Positions 1 to 8,222 of a stretch of 43,851 bases of DNA are shown piece by piece. The position numbers and the translations under genes are program-made. Location of the stretch: assembly GCA_028711995.1 (NCBI GenBank), contig JAQTRE010000012.1:1-43851 (forward strand). Direction: 5' to 3'. This stretch comes from Dehalococcoidia bacterium (GTDB lineage Bacteria > Chloroflexota > Dehalococcoidia > SZUA-161 > SpSt-899). The notes below the pieces were generated by a model, which saw nothing but the letters and a program-made list of their open reading frames with translations, was not told where the DNA came from and made no database searches. Numbering within the stretch: position 1 is the first letter of the stretch; the number at the start of each line of letters is the position of its first letter.

Positions 1-677
1 TTGGAATAAGCCTTGTCTCCATAAACAGACTTTTCTTCTCCATGAAGCAGATCATCCATTACCTGTGAATCATGCACCCCGGCATTGGTGACAACGATGC
101 TGTGCACCAAACCCCGTTTACTTTCCGCCCCCACGTGGGCCTTCATCCCAAAGTACCACTGATTCCCTTTCTTGGTTGATTTCATCTCGGGGTCTCGTTT
201 CCGGGCTTCATTCTTGGTCGAAGCAGGCGCGTTGATGATAGTGGCATCCACAATGGTTCCTTCACGTAACATCAACCCCTTCTCAAAAAGGTATCCCTTT
301 GTCTTCTCAAATATCTTTTCCGTGAACCGATTCTCTTCCAGGTAATGCCGAAAGTTCAGAATGGTGGTTTCATCCGGTATCACATCGGCTTCCAGATCGA
401 TTCGGGCAAAGCGCCTCATCGATTCACTATCATAAAGCGAGTCTTCCATTGACGGATCGGATAATCCGTACCACTGCTGCATGAAGTAAATCCGCAGCAT
501 CCGTTCCAGCGGCATCGGCTGGCGACCATTACCTTTCTTCGGATAATGCTTCCTGATAATCTTCAATAACTCATCCCAGGGAATCACCCGATCCATCTCT
601 TCCAGGAACTTCTCCCGACGAGTCTTCTTTTTCTTGTTCTCATAGGTCAGGCTGGCAAAAGTGGGGCCAATATTCAT
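1..677 (-). mobile_element. IS5-family transposase, N-terminal part (runs off the left edge)
   Basis: The minus strand is open from an ATG at 675-677 to the window edge, giving about 225 residues. It begins MNIGPTFASLTYENKKKK. The N-terminal part has the pattern of the DUF772/IS5 N-terminal domain (PMPLERMLRIYFMQQWYGLS, then a DSESMRRFARIDL stretch). It is followed by the start of the DDE catalytic core: VDATIINAPAST carries the expected first Asp, and KAHVGAESKRGLVHS matches the DDE_Tnp_1 core of IS5-group enzymes. The second Asp falls near the cut end (YGDKAY). No frameshift is seen in the visible part. The C-terminal Glu region and the far inverted repeat lie outside the window, so activity cannot be judged. 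The T-rich segment around 715-755 probably contains the near terminal repeat. Confidence 0.9.
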
Positions 678-1193
678 CGGCAGACTCCTTCGAATTGATC
701 TACCTCTATTATCGCATGATTCAGGACTTATTCAGAGATTGCTTAGAGAAACGGGGTGGGTGGTGGGGACACGGTTCAGAAGAGATGAACCATGACACTT
801 CGAGAGTGGTGCGGAGTGTGGCTCGAAATTGACAAGGCCCTGCTGAGGGGGAATGGTCGAGCGGCTGAGTTCGTCCCGGATAGTGACGACTATTGGACTA
901 GAGACTCCACACGGAAGTGCATCAGAGTGGGGTTGGATAACAGAGACATTACCGCAATCTCCTGCGGCCCCAACTTTCCCTACGGGGGGAGGGGTAACAC
1001 GGCTCGGAGCATCGCTAGAATGAGGACATCCACTGCATCGCCTGTTTTATCATCAAGGGCTAGGTTTAGGCCGTTCTCAATACTGATGAGGCACCGAAAA
1101 CATGGCCTAATAAAGCCACAGGCTTAACCCCGTATAGCTGAAGGAAAACGGTGAAACTCTGTTCTTCAGATTATATGGACAGTCATCGACCCG
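678..1193. other. Gene-poor stretch next to the IS element
   Basis: This 516-bp stretch follows the transposase start. The first 80 bases or so probably hold the IS end, but the mate repeat is outside the window. A 111-codon plus-strand frame at 792-1127 has an odd composition (many Arg and Ser, no recognisable motif) and no convincing ribosome site. I do not call it a gene. Short inverted CTGAAG/CTTCAG words near 1138-1170 are too weak to call. I see no tRNA or other RNA gene here. Confidence 0.5.
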
Positions 1194-1802
1194 TCACTCG
1201 CCCCGGGGAGGGTTATGTTCAGCCAACACATTCCCTTGACCCGGTTTCCTGGCTCCACTATATTTACGCCGCACACGGCGCTTGACAGTCCACATATCCT
1301 TAAAAAAGTCCCTTTTGAGCAGATGTTGATAGTCAGCCACCTCCAGAAGGTCCTTTGAAATGTTACTTTCGAAATAGGCTACCTCCACATGCTTGCCCAT
1401 ATTCTTCACTGTCTGGAGTGCATATGCGAAATCGGCATCTCCACTGACGAGGATCGCGGTATCATAAAGCCCCTGCCAACCATAGTGAAGAAGGTCGGTG
1501 GCCAGCATAATGTCCACACCCTTTTCCACCGGAATGCCTTGCTGCAACTTGGTTCTCCCCAGTCGAACCTCCAGATACGGCGTCTTGCGAAGAGTATCGA
1601 GGAATTCCTGCTGCTCACGATGTCCCTCGGGTCGCGAGGTTTGATCCTGCAAAATATTGTAGTAATAAATTCTGAAAAGCCGCCGCTCACCGCTGAGCTT
1701 CCGGGCAAATTCAGCAAAGTTGAGGTCATAGCGCTGGCAGTTATCCCGAAGGGCATGATAAAGATTACTTCCATCAATGAAAATAGCGACCCTGTCCTGC
1801 AT
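1194..1802 (-). CDS. NYN-domain (LabA/DUF88-like) putative ribonuclease
   Basis: This 202-aa protein is a single NYN domain of the PIN-like nuclease fold. The visible acidic motifs are AIFIDGSNLYHAL near the N-terminus, KGVDIMLATDLLHYG in the middle and AILVSGDADFAYAL after it. These supply the cluster of Asp residues that binds metal in the family. A basic tail (VKRRVRRKYSGARKPG) may bind RNA. The frame is open further upstream, but the ATG at 1802 is chosen because it is preceded by GGGGAGG at good spacing and the conserved fold begins right there. It stands alone between the IS remnant and the AhpD-like gene on the same strand. The family is linked to RNA processing or turnover, but the substrate here is unknown. 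Confidence 0.85.
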   Translation of the reverse strand: MQDRVAIFIDGSNLYHALRDNCQRYDLNFAEFARKLSGERRLFRIYYYNILQDQTSRPEGHREQQEFLDTLRKTPYLEVRLGRTKLQQGIPVEKGVDIMLATDLLHYGWQGLYDTAILVSGDADFAYALQTVKNMGKHVEVAYFESNISKDLLEVADYQHLLKRDFFKDMWTVKRRVRRKYSGARKPGQGNVLAEHNPPRGE

Positions 1803-1894
1803 TCCAACCTCCCCAAAAGTGATATGGGCTGAATTAGTCCTATAATAAACGGAACACTCCCTGGCTGTCAAAGAAAGGGGATATCTCCAAGCGC

Positions 1895-2470
1895 CTACTT
1901 CTGCCTGTCAGCCCTGCCGAGCAAGTCTTTGGCAGTACCTACGTGCCGTTCGTCCAGATCCACTTTCAGCGGGACCAATACGCGTGCCACCATCCCCCAA
2001 TATCCGATGGACAGGGTCAGTTCAACAATCTGGCGTTCGCTAAGGTGGCTCCTTAGCCCATCAAATGTCCCTTCTGTTACCGTAACATCCACCGCTAACT
2101 CGTCTGTATATTGCAAGACCGCACGTTCCTCTTCGGTGAAACTGGCTGACTCCCTCCATGAATGGACATCATCGATTTGCTGCTGGCTCACGCCAGTAGC
2201 GAGTGCGATCGATAAATGCTGCGTCCACTCATACTCGCTTCCCGCCAGGTTGGCCACGCGCAGGATAGCCAACTCACGCAACTTCGATGAAAGTTCCGCC
2301 CGGCTCAAAAGGCGGTTTCCCAACTTCAGGAAACTGGAAAGCATCGGCGGACTGACAGCAACTGCTTTATACAAATTGAGCACCCTGGCTCCGTTGCCTT
2401 CGATCTTTCGGAATACCTCCTCGACCTCTTTCGAAGCCTGGTCTTTTTGCACCAGTGTTACACGAGCCAT
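1895..2470 (-). CDS. Carboxymuconolactone decarboxylase / AhpD-like protein without the CxxC pair
   Basis: This 191-aa all-helical protein belongs to the CMD/AhpD superfamily. The core reads KLRELAILRVANLAGSEYEW followed by TQHLSIALATG, which matches the family pattern of an active-site helix ending in a His. In peroxidase-type AhpD members this helix carries CxxC. Here no Cys occurs anywhere in the chain, so a thiol peroxidase role is excluded and the decarboxylase-like or non-redox branch fits better. The later AVLQYTDELAVD and LTLSIGYWGMVARVL are typical of the 180-190-aa single-chain members found in actinobacteria and Chloroflexota. The start ATG has AGGAGAGG upstream. Its substrate is not known. 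Confidence 0.85.
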   Translation of the reverse strand: MARVTLVQKDQASKEVEEVFRKIEGNGARVLNLYKAVAVSPPMLSSFLKLGNRLLSRAELSSKLRELAILRVANLAGSEYEWTQHLSIALATGVSQQQIDDVHSWRESASFTEEERAVLQYTDELAVDVTVTEGTFDGLRSHLSERQIVELTLSIGYWGMVARVLVPLKVDLDERHVGTAKDLLGRADRQK

Positions 2471-2701
2471 ATCCTACACCTCTCCTTCAATGCCACCTCT
2501 GGCATCACGTTGAACCGCCTCTGTAAATAGCGCTTTCATTATAGCATCTAACATGCTGCTTACTCAGTGTGTTCCTCAGTTTCCTACCCTATCCCAAAAG
2601 ACGCCCGACAACCCAAACAAGACCGTCCAACCTGGGAATATGGTATAATTGAGCGTGAAATTCGAAAAAAGGACACGCCTCGTGGCTGCAGAAAAATCGA
2701 A

Positions 2702-3253
2702 ATGGTCATAAACAAAGTTATCGCCATCGTCGGCATGAATGGGTCAGGCAAATCCGAAGTGGCCGGTTTCTTCGAAGAGAAGGGGTGTACGCGCATCAGA
2801 TTTGGCGAGATAACCGATAAAGAGATCGCCAAACGCGGTCTGAAACTCAACGAAGAAAACGAGCGCAAGATCCGCGAGGAACTGCGCAGAGAGTACGGCA
2901 TGGCTGCTTATGCCAAACTCAACGCCCCGCTGATCGATGAAGCCCTCAAGAAATGCCCTGTCGTGGTGGACGGCCTCTATTCGTGGGAAGAATACAAGAT
3001 GCTCAAGGATATCTACGGAGACTACCTCATTATCGTGGCTGTGTATTCATCCCCGAGAACCCGACAGAAGCGCCTTCCTCAAAGACAGGTCAGGCCACTC
3101 ACACCAGTGGAATCGGCCAGACGGGATTACAATGAGATCGAAAACCTGGGAAAGGGCGGTCCGATTGCCATAGCGGATTTCACATTGATCAACGAATCTT
3201 CGATGGAAGCCCTCAAGAAGGATACAGAGGACGTCATCGGAAAGCTTTTATGA
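2702..3253 (+). CDS. P-loop kinase-like protein (UPF0200 / dephospho-CoA kinase-like)
   Basis: The 183-aa protein starts MVINKVIAIVG and has a Walker A motif GMNGSGKS at residues 11-18. A lid-like region and ATLINES/DFTLINE-type end resemble NMP and dephospho-CoA kinases. The arrangement VVVDGLYSWEEYKMLKD and the RxxRQ basic lid (SSPRTRQKRLPQR) match the archaeal UPF0200 group of nucleotide kinase-like proteins. The frame is open back to 2567, but the fold begins at 2702 and the extra N-terminal part is unlike the family, so the ATG at 2702 is used. Its stop overlaps the next gene by ATGA, which implies translational coupling to the deaminase and a shared role in nucleotide metabolism. The phosphate acceptor is unknown. 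Confidence 0.75.
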   Translation: MVINKVIAIVGMNGSGKSEVAGFFEEKGCTRIRFGEITDKEIAKRGLKLNEENERKIREELRREYGMAAYAKLNAPLIDEALKKCPVVVDGLYSWEEYKMLKDIYGDYLIIVAVYSSPRTRQKRLPQRQVRPLTPVESARRDYNEIENLGKGGPIAIADFTLINESSMEALKKDTEDVIGKLL

Positions 3254-3735
3254 CCTTGAAAGCAGAACGTCCCGCCCCGGATGAGTATTTTCTGAAGATC
3301 GCCTCGGTGGTAGCGGAGCGATCCACCTGCCTGAGGCACCATGTGGGAGCAGTGGCCGTCAGGGATAAGCATATTCTGGCCACTGGCTATAATGGTGCTG
3401 CTGCCGGCCTCAAGGATTGCCTCGAATTGGGATGTTTACGGAACGCACAGGATATTCCTTCGGGAACACGCCACGAGATATGCCGGGCAATTCACGCCGA
3501 GCAGAACTGCATCATCCAGGCCTCGCTTCATGGGGTAAGCCTGGAAGGGGCTACGATTTACTGCACTCACACGCCCTGCATCCTTTGCGCCAAGATGCTG
3601 GTCAACGCCCGGATCAATCGATTCGTCAGTTTCGGCACATATGCCGATGACTCCTTTCGCAACCTCTTTGCCGAAGCGTCCATCACCACCGATATCCTCG
3701 CCAGGCCTTCGAGCCGTATCTCGCTACTGGAATAA
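3250..3735 (+). CDS. dCMP deaminase family protein (ComEB-like)
   Basis: This 161-aa protein has the zinc-dependent cytidine/deoxycytidylate deaminase fold. The HAE motif (AIHAEQNCI) supplies the zinc His and catalytic Glu, and TPCILCAKML supplies the two zinc cysteines. Before these lies VGAVAVRDKHILATGYNG, the usual first strands, and an inserted Cys-containing segment (KDCLELGCLRN) as in dCMP deaminases. The likely reaction is dCMP to dUMP, feeding dTMP synthesis. The start ATG overlaps the stop of the kinase-like gene by four bases. The downstream gene converges on it. Confidence 0.9.
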   Translation: MTLKAERPAPDEYFLKIASVVAERSTCLRHHVGAVAVRDKHILATGYNGAAAGLKDCLELGCLRNAQDIPSGTRHEICRAIHAEQNCIIQASLHGVSLEGATIYCTHTPCILCAKMLVNARINRFVSFGTYADDSFRNLFAEASITTDILARPSSRISLLE

Positions 3736-3829
3736 TCAGGACTGGGGAACACCGAGCGCAGAGTGAGGAATCAGCCAGACAGTTTTCACTTCTCCGAATA
3801 CAGGTGCGTCACAACATCCGGGGACGGTG

Positions 3830-5209
3830 CTATCCTGTGCCTTTGGACGGTATCGACGTGCTGGCACGACTCGGCAAGAGAAAGATAAGCGGAATACTGG
3901 CAAAACAAACTACAGCCAACCCCGTGAAGACGACGCTGAAGCCGTGCGTCAAATCATTACTCCGATTCAGAATCAGCGATGCAACCACGATCCCAACCGA
4001 GGCACCGGCATTCAAAAACATGCTCCTTATCCCGGTAACCGTCGCAGCCTGCTGGGGTGCCAGATCAACACAGATATTGTTGATCGCTGTGACAATGGCT
4101 CCCATTCCCAATCCAGAGAGCGCCATGAAAATGAGCAGGAAGTCGGTGCCACCCAGATGAAACCCAAGGATATCCATGCTACGCGGTTCAATAGCCAGAA
4201 AGACAATGCTGAGCCCCATTACAACTGTGCCCAGCAGCATGGGCCAACGATACCCTAGCCTTAGCACATACATGCTGGTTACCGTGGAGATAAGCAGCAT
4301 ACCCAACGAGCGTGGTGTCATGATTACACCGCTCTTGAGCGTTGTCTCATGATATACAGCAACCGCGTATGTGGGAGCAAAGGCGGAAACTGCATAGGTG
4401 GAGGCACCGAACACGAAATTATAAACATTAGAGGCGGCAAAGGATCGGCCTCTGAGAAATTCGATATTGACAATGGGATTCGAGACACGGCTCTCTCTCC
4501 TCACAAAGATCGCAATGATCGCCACGCCCACAATAAACAGTACGCTCACCCATATCCAGGGGGTGTCGTTTTGCCGGATCAGGCTCAAGCCGACCATTAT
4601 CGCACTCAGGAAGGCCGTCAACATGCCGGCACCCGCCAGGTCCAGATGACTTTCCTTCCTTTTGCCGGGCTTCAAAAGCAGCGCTGCAATTACGCAGGCA
4701 GCGGCCAGCACCGGCAGATTGACCCAGAATACCGATCTCCAGCCCCAGGCGGGTGTGATCCATCCGCCGATGTTTGGCCCGGCGAGCGTCCCAAACGGGA
4801 CGATGCTGATCAGGAGCCCAATTGCACGCTGACGAGAGTCAGCAAATTCTCCGGCTACGATGGCGACACCGCAAGAAGTCAGGGCTCCGGCTCCAAGACC
4901 CTGGATCAAGCGGAAAATGATAAGGCTTTCCACATTGGGCGCCAACAGGCAGAGTAGCGTGCCGAGGGTGAAAATGAGCAAGGAGGACATGAACACGGGC
5001 TTTTGGCCGAACGCGTCGCTCAGTCTGCCTCCCAGCGCCACACTGATGGTAAGCGTCAGCATATAACCGCTCACCACCCAGCCGATTAGGATAAGGGAGG
5101 AATGAAAGTCGGACCGCATTGTCGGCAGCGCCACCGACACGGCACTGGCACCGAAAGTGGTGAGGAACATAACCATCCCTACAGTGCCGAAAATAATATA
5201 TCTTCGCAT
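3830..5209 (-). CDS. MFS transporter, DHA2 (EmrB/QacA) type
   Basis: The 459-aa protein is hydrophobic throughout, with many predicted membrane helices. The cytoplasmic loop GGRLSDAFGQKPVF between helices 2 and 3 is the MFS motif A (GxLaDrxGrkxxl). RLIQGLGAGAL is motif B-like, and GPNIGGWITPAWGWRSVFWVN is motif C of drug:H+ antiporters. The start at 5209 (MRRYIIF) is the first ATG; an upstream TTG frame exists with a poor start context. It is the last gene in the minus-strand run that begins with the MarR regulator, 110 bp after the GRE activase gene. It may import the substrate or export a product of the GRE pathway, or efflux a toxic compound. The direction is not visible in the sequence. 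Confidence 0.9.
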   Translation of the reverse strand: MRRYIIFGTVGMVMFLTTFGASAVSVALPTMRSDFHSSLILIGWVVSGYMLTLTISVALGGRLSDAFGQKPVFMSSLLIFTLGTLLCLLAPNVESLIIFRLIQGLGAGALTSCGVAIVAGEFADSRQRAIGLLISIVPFGTLAGPNIGGWITPAWGWRSVFWVNLPVLAAACVIAALLLKPGKRKESHLDLAGAGMLTAFLSAIMVGLSLIRQNDTPWIWVSVLFIVGVAIIAIFVRRESRVSNPIVNIEFLRGRSFAASNVYNFVFGASTYAVSAFAPTYAVAVYHETTLKSGVIMTPRSLGMLLISTVTSMYVLRLGYRWPMLLGTVVMGLSIVFLAIEPRSMDILGFHLGGTDFLLIFMALSGLGMGAIVTAINNICVDLAPQQAATVTGIRSMFLNAGASVGIVVASLILNRSNDLTHGFSVVFTGLAVVCFASIPLIFLLPSRASTSIPSKGTG

Positions 5210-5319
5210 ATTGCAGGCCAATCCCCTTTATTGATTGGCGATGGGGGAATAGATGGGGTCCAATGCTCCGATTCCAGTCAACAATCGACTATGCCGATCG
5301 AATCTTGCCAGAGTCTTCT

Positions 5320-6270
5320 CTAGACAACCTTCACATCCACTCCGTATGAATGGACGATTTCCACACAGGCTTTCACAGCGTCCTCTTTCATGGTCTCGAC
5401 ATCGCTCATACGATATTCCATGTCCAGCGCTTCGTACTTCTTCATGCCGAGTTTGTGATAGGGTAACAGGTTGACCTCCACACCTCCCAGTTCGAGAGCA
5501 AATTGGGCCGTATTACGCATGTTCTGCTCGGAATCATTGCACCCCGGAATCAGCGGAATCCTCAAGATCAGGGGCACTCCTTTGGCCACAATCTTCCTGG
5601 CGTTTTCCAGAATAAGCTCATTGCTCACACCGGTGAGCTTCTTGTGCGTCTCCGAATCGGTATGCTTCAGGTCAAAGAGCACCAGGTCCACATATGCCAG
5701 GATCGGTTCCAGCACTGTCCACTTCAAATAGCCGCACGTTTCGAGTGCCGTGTGATACCCCCGGTTGTGACATTCCCGTAAGAGATTCAACAAAAAGGTC
5801 GACTGAGCAGTGGCCTCACCTCCCGAAGCGGTGACTCCCCCTCCCGAGTTACGGTAGAAAGGAGCATCCTTCCTCACGATCTCAACCACCTCGCCAACAG
5901 TCATCACCTTGCCTGATACACGTCTGGCCTCGGGGATGCAGACGTCCACGCATTTGCCGCATGCCTGACACAAGCCTCTATCGATTTCCACCGAACCATC
6001 GGAGCTAACCAGAACAGCATGATTGGGACAAACAGCTACACATTTGTGGCACCGCTGGCACAAATGCGACATAAAAATGAGCTGGGGCGCCGGGTTTTGC
6101 GACTCGGGATTGCAGCACCATAAACAACTCAGAGGACACCCTTTAAAAAAGACGGTGGTCCGTATTCCGGGGCCGTCCTGGATGGAAAATCTCTGAATAT
6201 CGAAAACGCGTCCTTTTATATCTAGCGCCCCTGCTTCACTGTCTTTTGTCTTTACACTCTTCGGTGTCAT
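5320..6270 (-). CDS. Glycyl radical enzyme activating enzyme (radical SAM, 8Fe ferredoxin insert)
   Basis: This is a roughly 316-aa radical SAM activase. Counting from the upstream GTG at 6276, the SAM-cluster cysteines are C47, C51 and C54 in KGCPLSCLWC. Two [4Fe-4S] cysteine sets follow at C73/76/79/83 and C103/106/109/113, the insert seen in activases of the larger GREs but not in PflA. The GGGVTASGGE motif that binds SAM is intact (NSGGGVTASGGEAT). Its job is to abstract hydrogen from the glycine of the partner GRE encoded at 9647-12040. The start at 6270 is an ATG; GTG at 6276 is also possible because AAGGAGG sits just upstream. A 187-bp gap with a strong palindrome separates it from the FAD oxidoreductase gene. 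Confidence 0.93.
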   Translation of the reverse strand: MTPKSVKTKDSEAGALDIKGRVFDIQRFSIQDGPGIRTTVFFKGCPLSCLWCCNPESQNPAPQLIFMSHLCQRCHKCVAVCPNHAVLVSSDGSVEIDRGLCQACGKCVDVCIPEARRVSGKVMTVGEVVEIVRKDAPFYRNSGGGVTASGGEATAQSTFLLNLLRECHNRGYHTALETCGYLKWTVLEPILAYVDLVLFDLKHTDSETHKKLTGVSNELILENARKIVAKGVPLILRIPLIPGCNDSEQNMRNTAQFALELGGVEVNLLPYHKLGMKKYEALDMEYRMSDVETMKEDAVKACVEIVHSYGVDVKVV

Positions 6271-6390
6271 GGCCACACTGCCTCCTTACCATATCCAACT
6301 GCCTGCCGAGTCAAGTCTATCCAGCCAATTGCTCCGCGTCAATCCCAAAGAACTCAGATTAGCCATGCTTCTGCCCCGCAGGCTTGAGAA

Positions 6391-6422
6391 AAGCAGGGGC
6401 GATTCATGAATCGCCCCTGCTT
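6391..6422 (-). terminator. 32-bp perfect palindrome, terminator-like on the minus strand
   Basis: Positions 6391-6422 read identically on both strands: AAGCAGGGGCGATTCA and its exact complement. In transcription from the FAD oxidoreductase gene the hairpin is followed by TTTTCTC, a weak U-tract. It could attenuate or end transcription between the FAD oxidoreductase and the activase gene. The core GGGGCGA...TCGCCCC recurs between purB and purC (28074-28095), so it may also be a dispersed palindromic repeat. Confidence 0.55.
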
Positions 6423-6463
6423 GAGATGCCTTCTGGTAATACAGTTCCTATTTAATCCTTGCC

Positions 6464-7774
6464 TCAAGCGGGCTTGAAGCGCTTTTGAACGTCCTCAGCC
6501 ACCATTCGGCCGCTCTTGATTGCCGCTAGAGAACACCACCAGCCCTCAGGGGCGGACCGATCACCCACAGCGTATAACCCGTGGATTGGCGTCTTGATGG
6601 ACACATTGCCTCGTCCGGGGATGTTTCCGGTAACGCCCCAGTCTCTCTGGGCGACCCTGACCTTTATCAGCGTGGCGTATTTTTCCACCTCAGGCATGTT
6701 GTGCCGCAGATCCTCCAGGGACAGTGCTATCTCCCTGCGGATATCATAAGGGGGATAGACAGACTTTGGCACGCAGGCAGCTTCAAGAAGATGTTTGCCT
6801 TTGGGAGACATCTCCGGGCAGAGCGGGGTGAAATCGAGGATCATAAAGGCTCTCTTAAATTCGGTAAAGCAATAGCAGGACGATCCCTCCAGCGAGGGCA
6901 ACAGCCTATCGGTCATGAATTCAAAACAGATCATCGGCGAGCCGATGATGTTGTTCACGTCTTTCATGTAGCCGGGACTGAAATACTCCTTCCCTGCCAA
7001 TTCCACAGTTTTGCGCGGCGGGGCGTTGCTGATGACCGTCTGGGCTACGATCTCCACCTGCTCGCCATCTTTCTGAACCACTACTCCGGTGGCCTTGCCA
7101 TTTTTGACCTTTATCTGCGTTGCCGGACACCTGGTCCACACATCTCCCCCCAATCTCTTGATGGCGGCCACCATGGCATTGGTGAAATCACCGCATCCCC
7201 CGGGGGGATAGGCCCAAGTCATGTGCGCGCCCTGGGTAATATGGCGGAAGAACTCACCGGCCGGTATCTCATAGCTGTTAACGCCAATGCCGCAGGTGAG
7301 AAAATGGAACAGCTTCAAAATAATGGGGTTATTGGTATACTGCCGGCCCCATTCATCCATAGACATGGAGTAGGAGGGTTCAGTCCAGGTGATAGCTTGC
7401 ATCCATGCGTTGTATACCCTTTGAGCCTCCTCATCGCTGGTGGCAGCCTCGCCGATCAGGGTCTTCCACATCGTCTTGGGCGGAGCAATGATGTCTTTGC
7501 CTTTCATGCGGAACTTGAATACCGGATCAGGGATGCGAAGTTCCAGCTCGGCGCCGACCTCCTTACACAGTTCACCGTGGATCTCAGGGCCGATCATGGC
7601 GGCGCCAGTGTTGAGCTTGAAGCCATGATGGTCAAGCGTCTGGCATCGCCCACCGACAAACGGCAACTTCTCGACGATCTGAACGCTATAACCCTTCTTC
7701 AGCAAAAGGGCGGCGGAAGTGGTAGCTCCGATTCCGCTCCCGATGATGGCCACATCACATTTGATCTGTTTCAT
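6464..7774 (-). CDS. FAD-dependent oxidoreductase of the phytoene dehydrogenase/desaturase type
   Basis: The 436-aa protein starts MKQIKCDVAIIG and has the FAD dinucleotide fold GSGIGATTSAALLLKKG, ending in the acidic residue of VEKLPFVGGRCQT, the hallmark of phytoene desaturase-like and amine oxidase-like flavoproteins. The C-terminal FAD motif is GLYAVGDRSAPEGWWCSLAA. A substrate-binding middle domain (about residues 90-310) diverges from carotenoid enzymes, and no carotenoid genes are nearby. The ATG is preceded by GGGAGGTG and shares one base with the ferredoxin stop (TAATG), so the two are almost certainly made together. It probably oxidises or desaturates a pathway intermediate and passes electrons to that ferredoxin. 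The substrate is unknown. Confidence 0.88.
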   Translation of the reverse strand: MKQIKCDVAIIGSGIGATTSAALLLKKGYSVQIVEKLPFVGGRCQTLDHHGFKLNTGAAMIGPEIHGELCKEVGAELELRIPDPVFKFRMKGKDIIAPPKTMWKTLIGEAATSDEEAQRVYNAWMQAITWTEPSYSMSMDEWGRQYTNNPIILKLFHFLTCGIGVNSYEIPAGEFFRHITQGAHMTWAYPPGGCGDFTNAMVAAIKRLGGDVWTRCPATQIKVKNGKATGVVVQKDGEQVEIVAQTVISNAPPRKTVELAGKEYFSPGYMKDVNNIIGSPMICFEFMTDRLLPSLEGSSCYCFTEFKRAFMILDFTPLCPEMSPKGKHLLEAACVPKSVYPPYDIRREIALSLEDLRHNMPEVEKYATLIKVRVAQRDWGVTGNIPGRGNVSIKTPIHGLYAVGDRSAPEGWWCSLAAIKSGRMVAEDVQKRFKPA

Positions 7775-7944
7775 TACTTCACCTCCCGGATGGCATCCAT
7801 CGGGCAGGTGCCCACACACTCAAGACACTCCGTACAAGTATCCCTGTTTATCTCGATCACTCCATACCCTTCCAGTGCATCGACGGGGCAAAATGCAGAG
7901 CAGATATTGCAACCGATACACTCCTCCTGATCAACTACGACCAT
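7774..7944 (-). CDS. Small 2[4Fe-4S] ferredoxin, 56 aa
   Basis: This short gene encodes 56 residues starting MVVVDQEECIGCNICSAFCP. Two CxxCxxCxxxCP motifs are complete: C9, C12, C15, C19 and C37, C40, C43, C47. The spacing and length match clostridial-type low-potential ferredoxins. AAGGAGG lies just upstream of its ATG at 7944. Its stop overlaps the start of the FAD oxidoreductase by one base, so it is the likely electron partner of that flavoprotein. It might also feed the GRE activase, which needs a one-electron donor. Confidence 0.92.
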   Translation of the reverse strand: MVVVDQEECIGCNICSAFCPVDALEGYGVIEINRDTCTECLECVGTCPMDAIREVK

Positions 7945-8092
7945 TGTCTTTCCTCCTTCTATTCCTTAGGTAACTACCTATAATCGCTATCGCGTTGCTG
8001 CCGGCAAACCTTCCCAGATCACCGCAGTTTACCTTTCTCCCGCTCTTCAATCATCAGTTCCCACCGGCAACAGATAACGTCCTTTCTCTTTC

Positions 8093-8159
8093 TGGGGGGC
8101 AGCTTCACCCCCCACGCTTGGGGAAAGAAGGAGGATTTGGGGGACACCCCCGAACCCCC
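8093..8159. repeat. G/C-tract stem-loops in the ferredoxin-CoA-transferase gap
   Basis: The 278-bp gap between the ferredoxin and CoA-transferase genes holds paired G and C runs. TGGGGGG (8093-8099) pairs with CCCCCCA (8108-8114). GGGGG (8139-8143) pairs with CCCCC at 8147-8151 or with a further C5 at 8155-8159. Composition differs from the flanking genes. It resembles intergenic repeat or mRNA-structure elements more than coding DNA. Copies elsewhere in the genome cannot be checked here. Confidence 0.45.
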
Positions 8160-8222
8160 GATCTGGTCGAGGGTAGGCCCCCAGCATGAGGAATCCTGCA
8201 CTACTGGATCAGAGATTCCTTG

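Noticed and set aside
792-1127. 111-codon plus-strand frame next to the IS element
   Set aside because: Arg/Ser-rich composition, no motif, weak start context and no neighbour it fits with.
6581-7930. 449-codon frame opposite the FAD oxidoreductase gene
   Set aside because: It is the antisense shadow of a clear flavoprotein gene and a ferredoxin gene, with no domain of its own.
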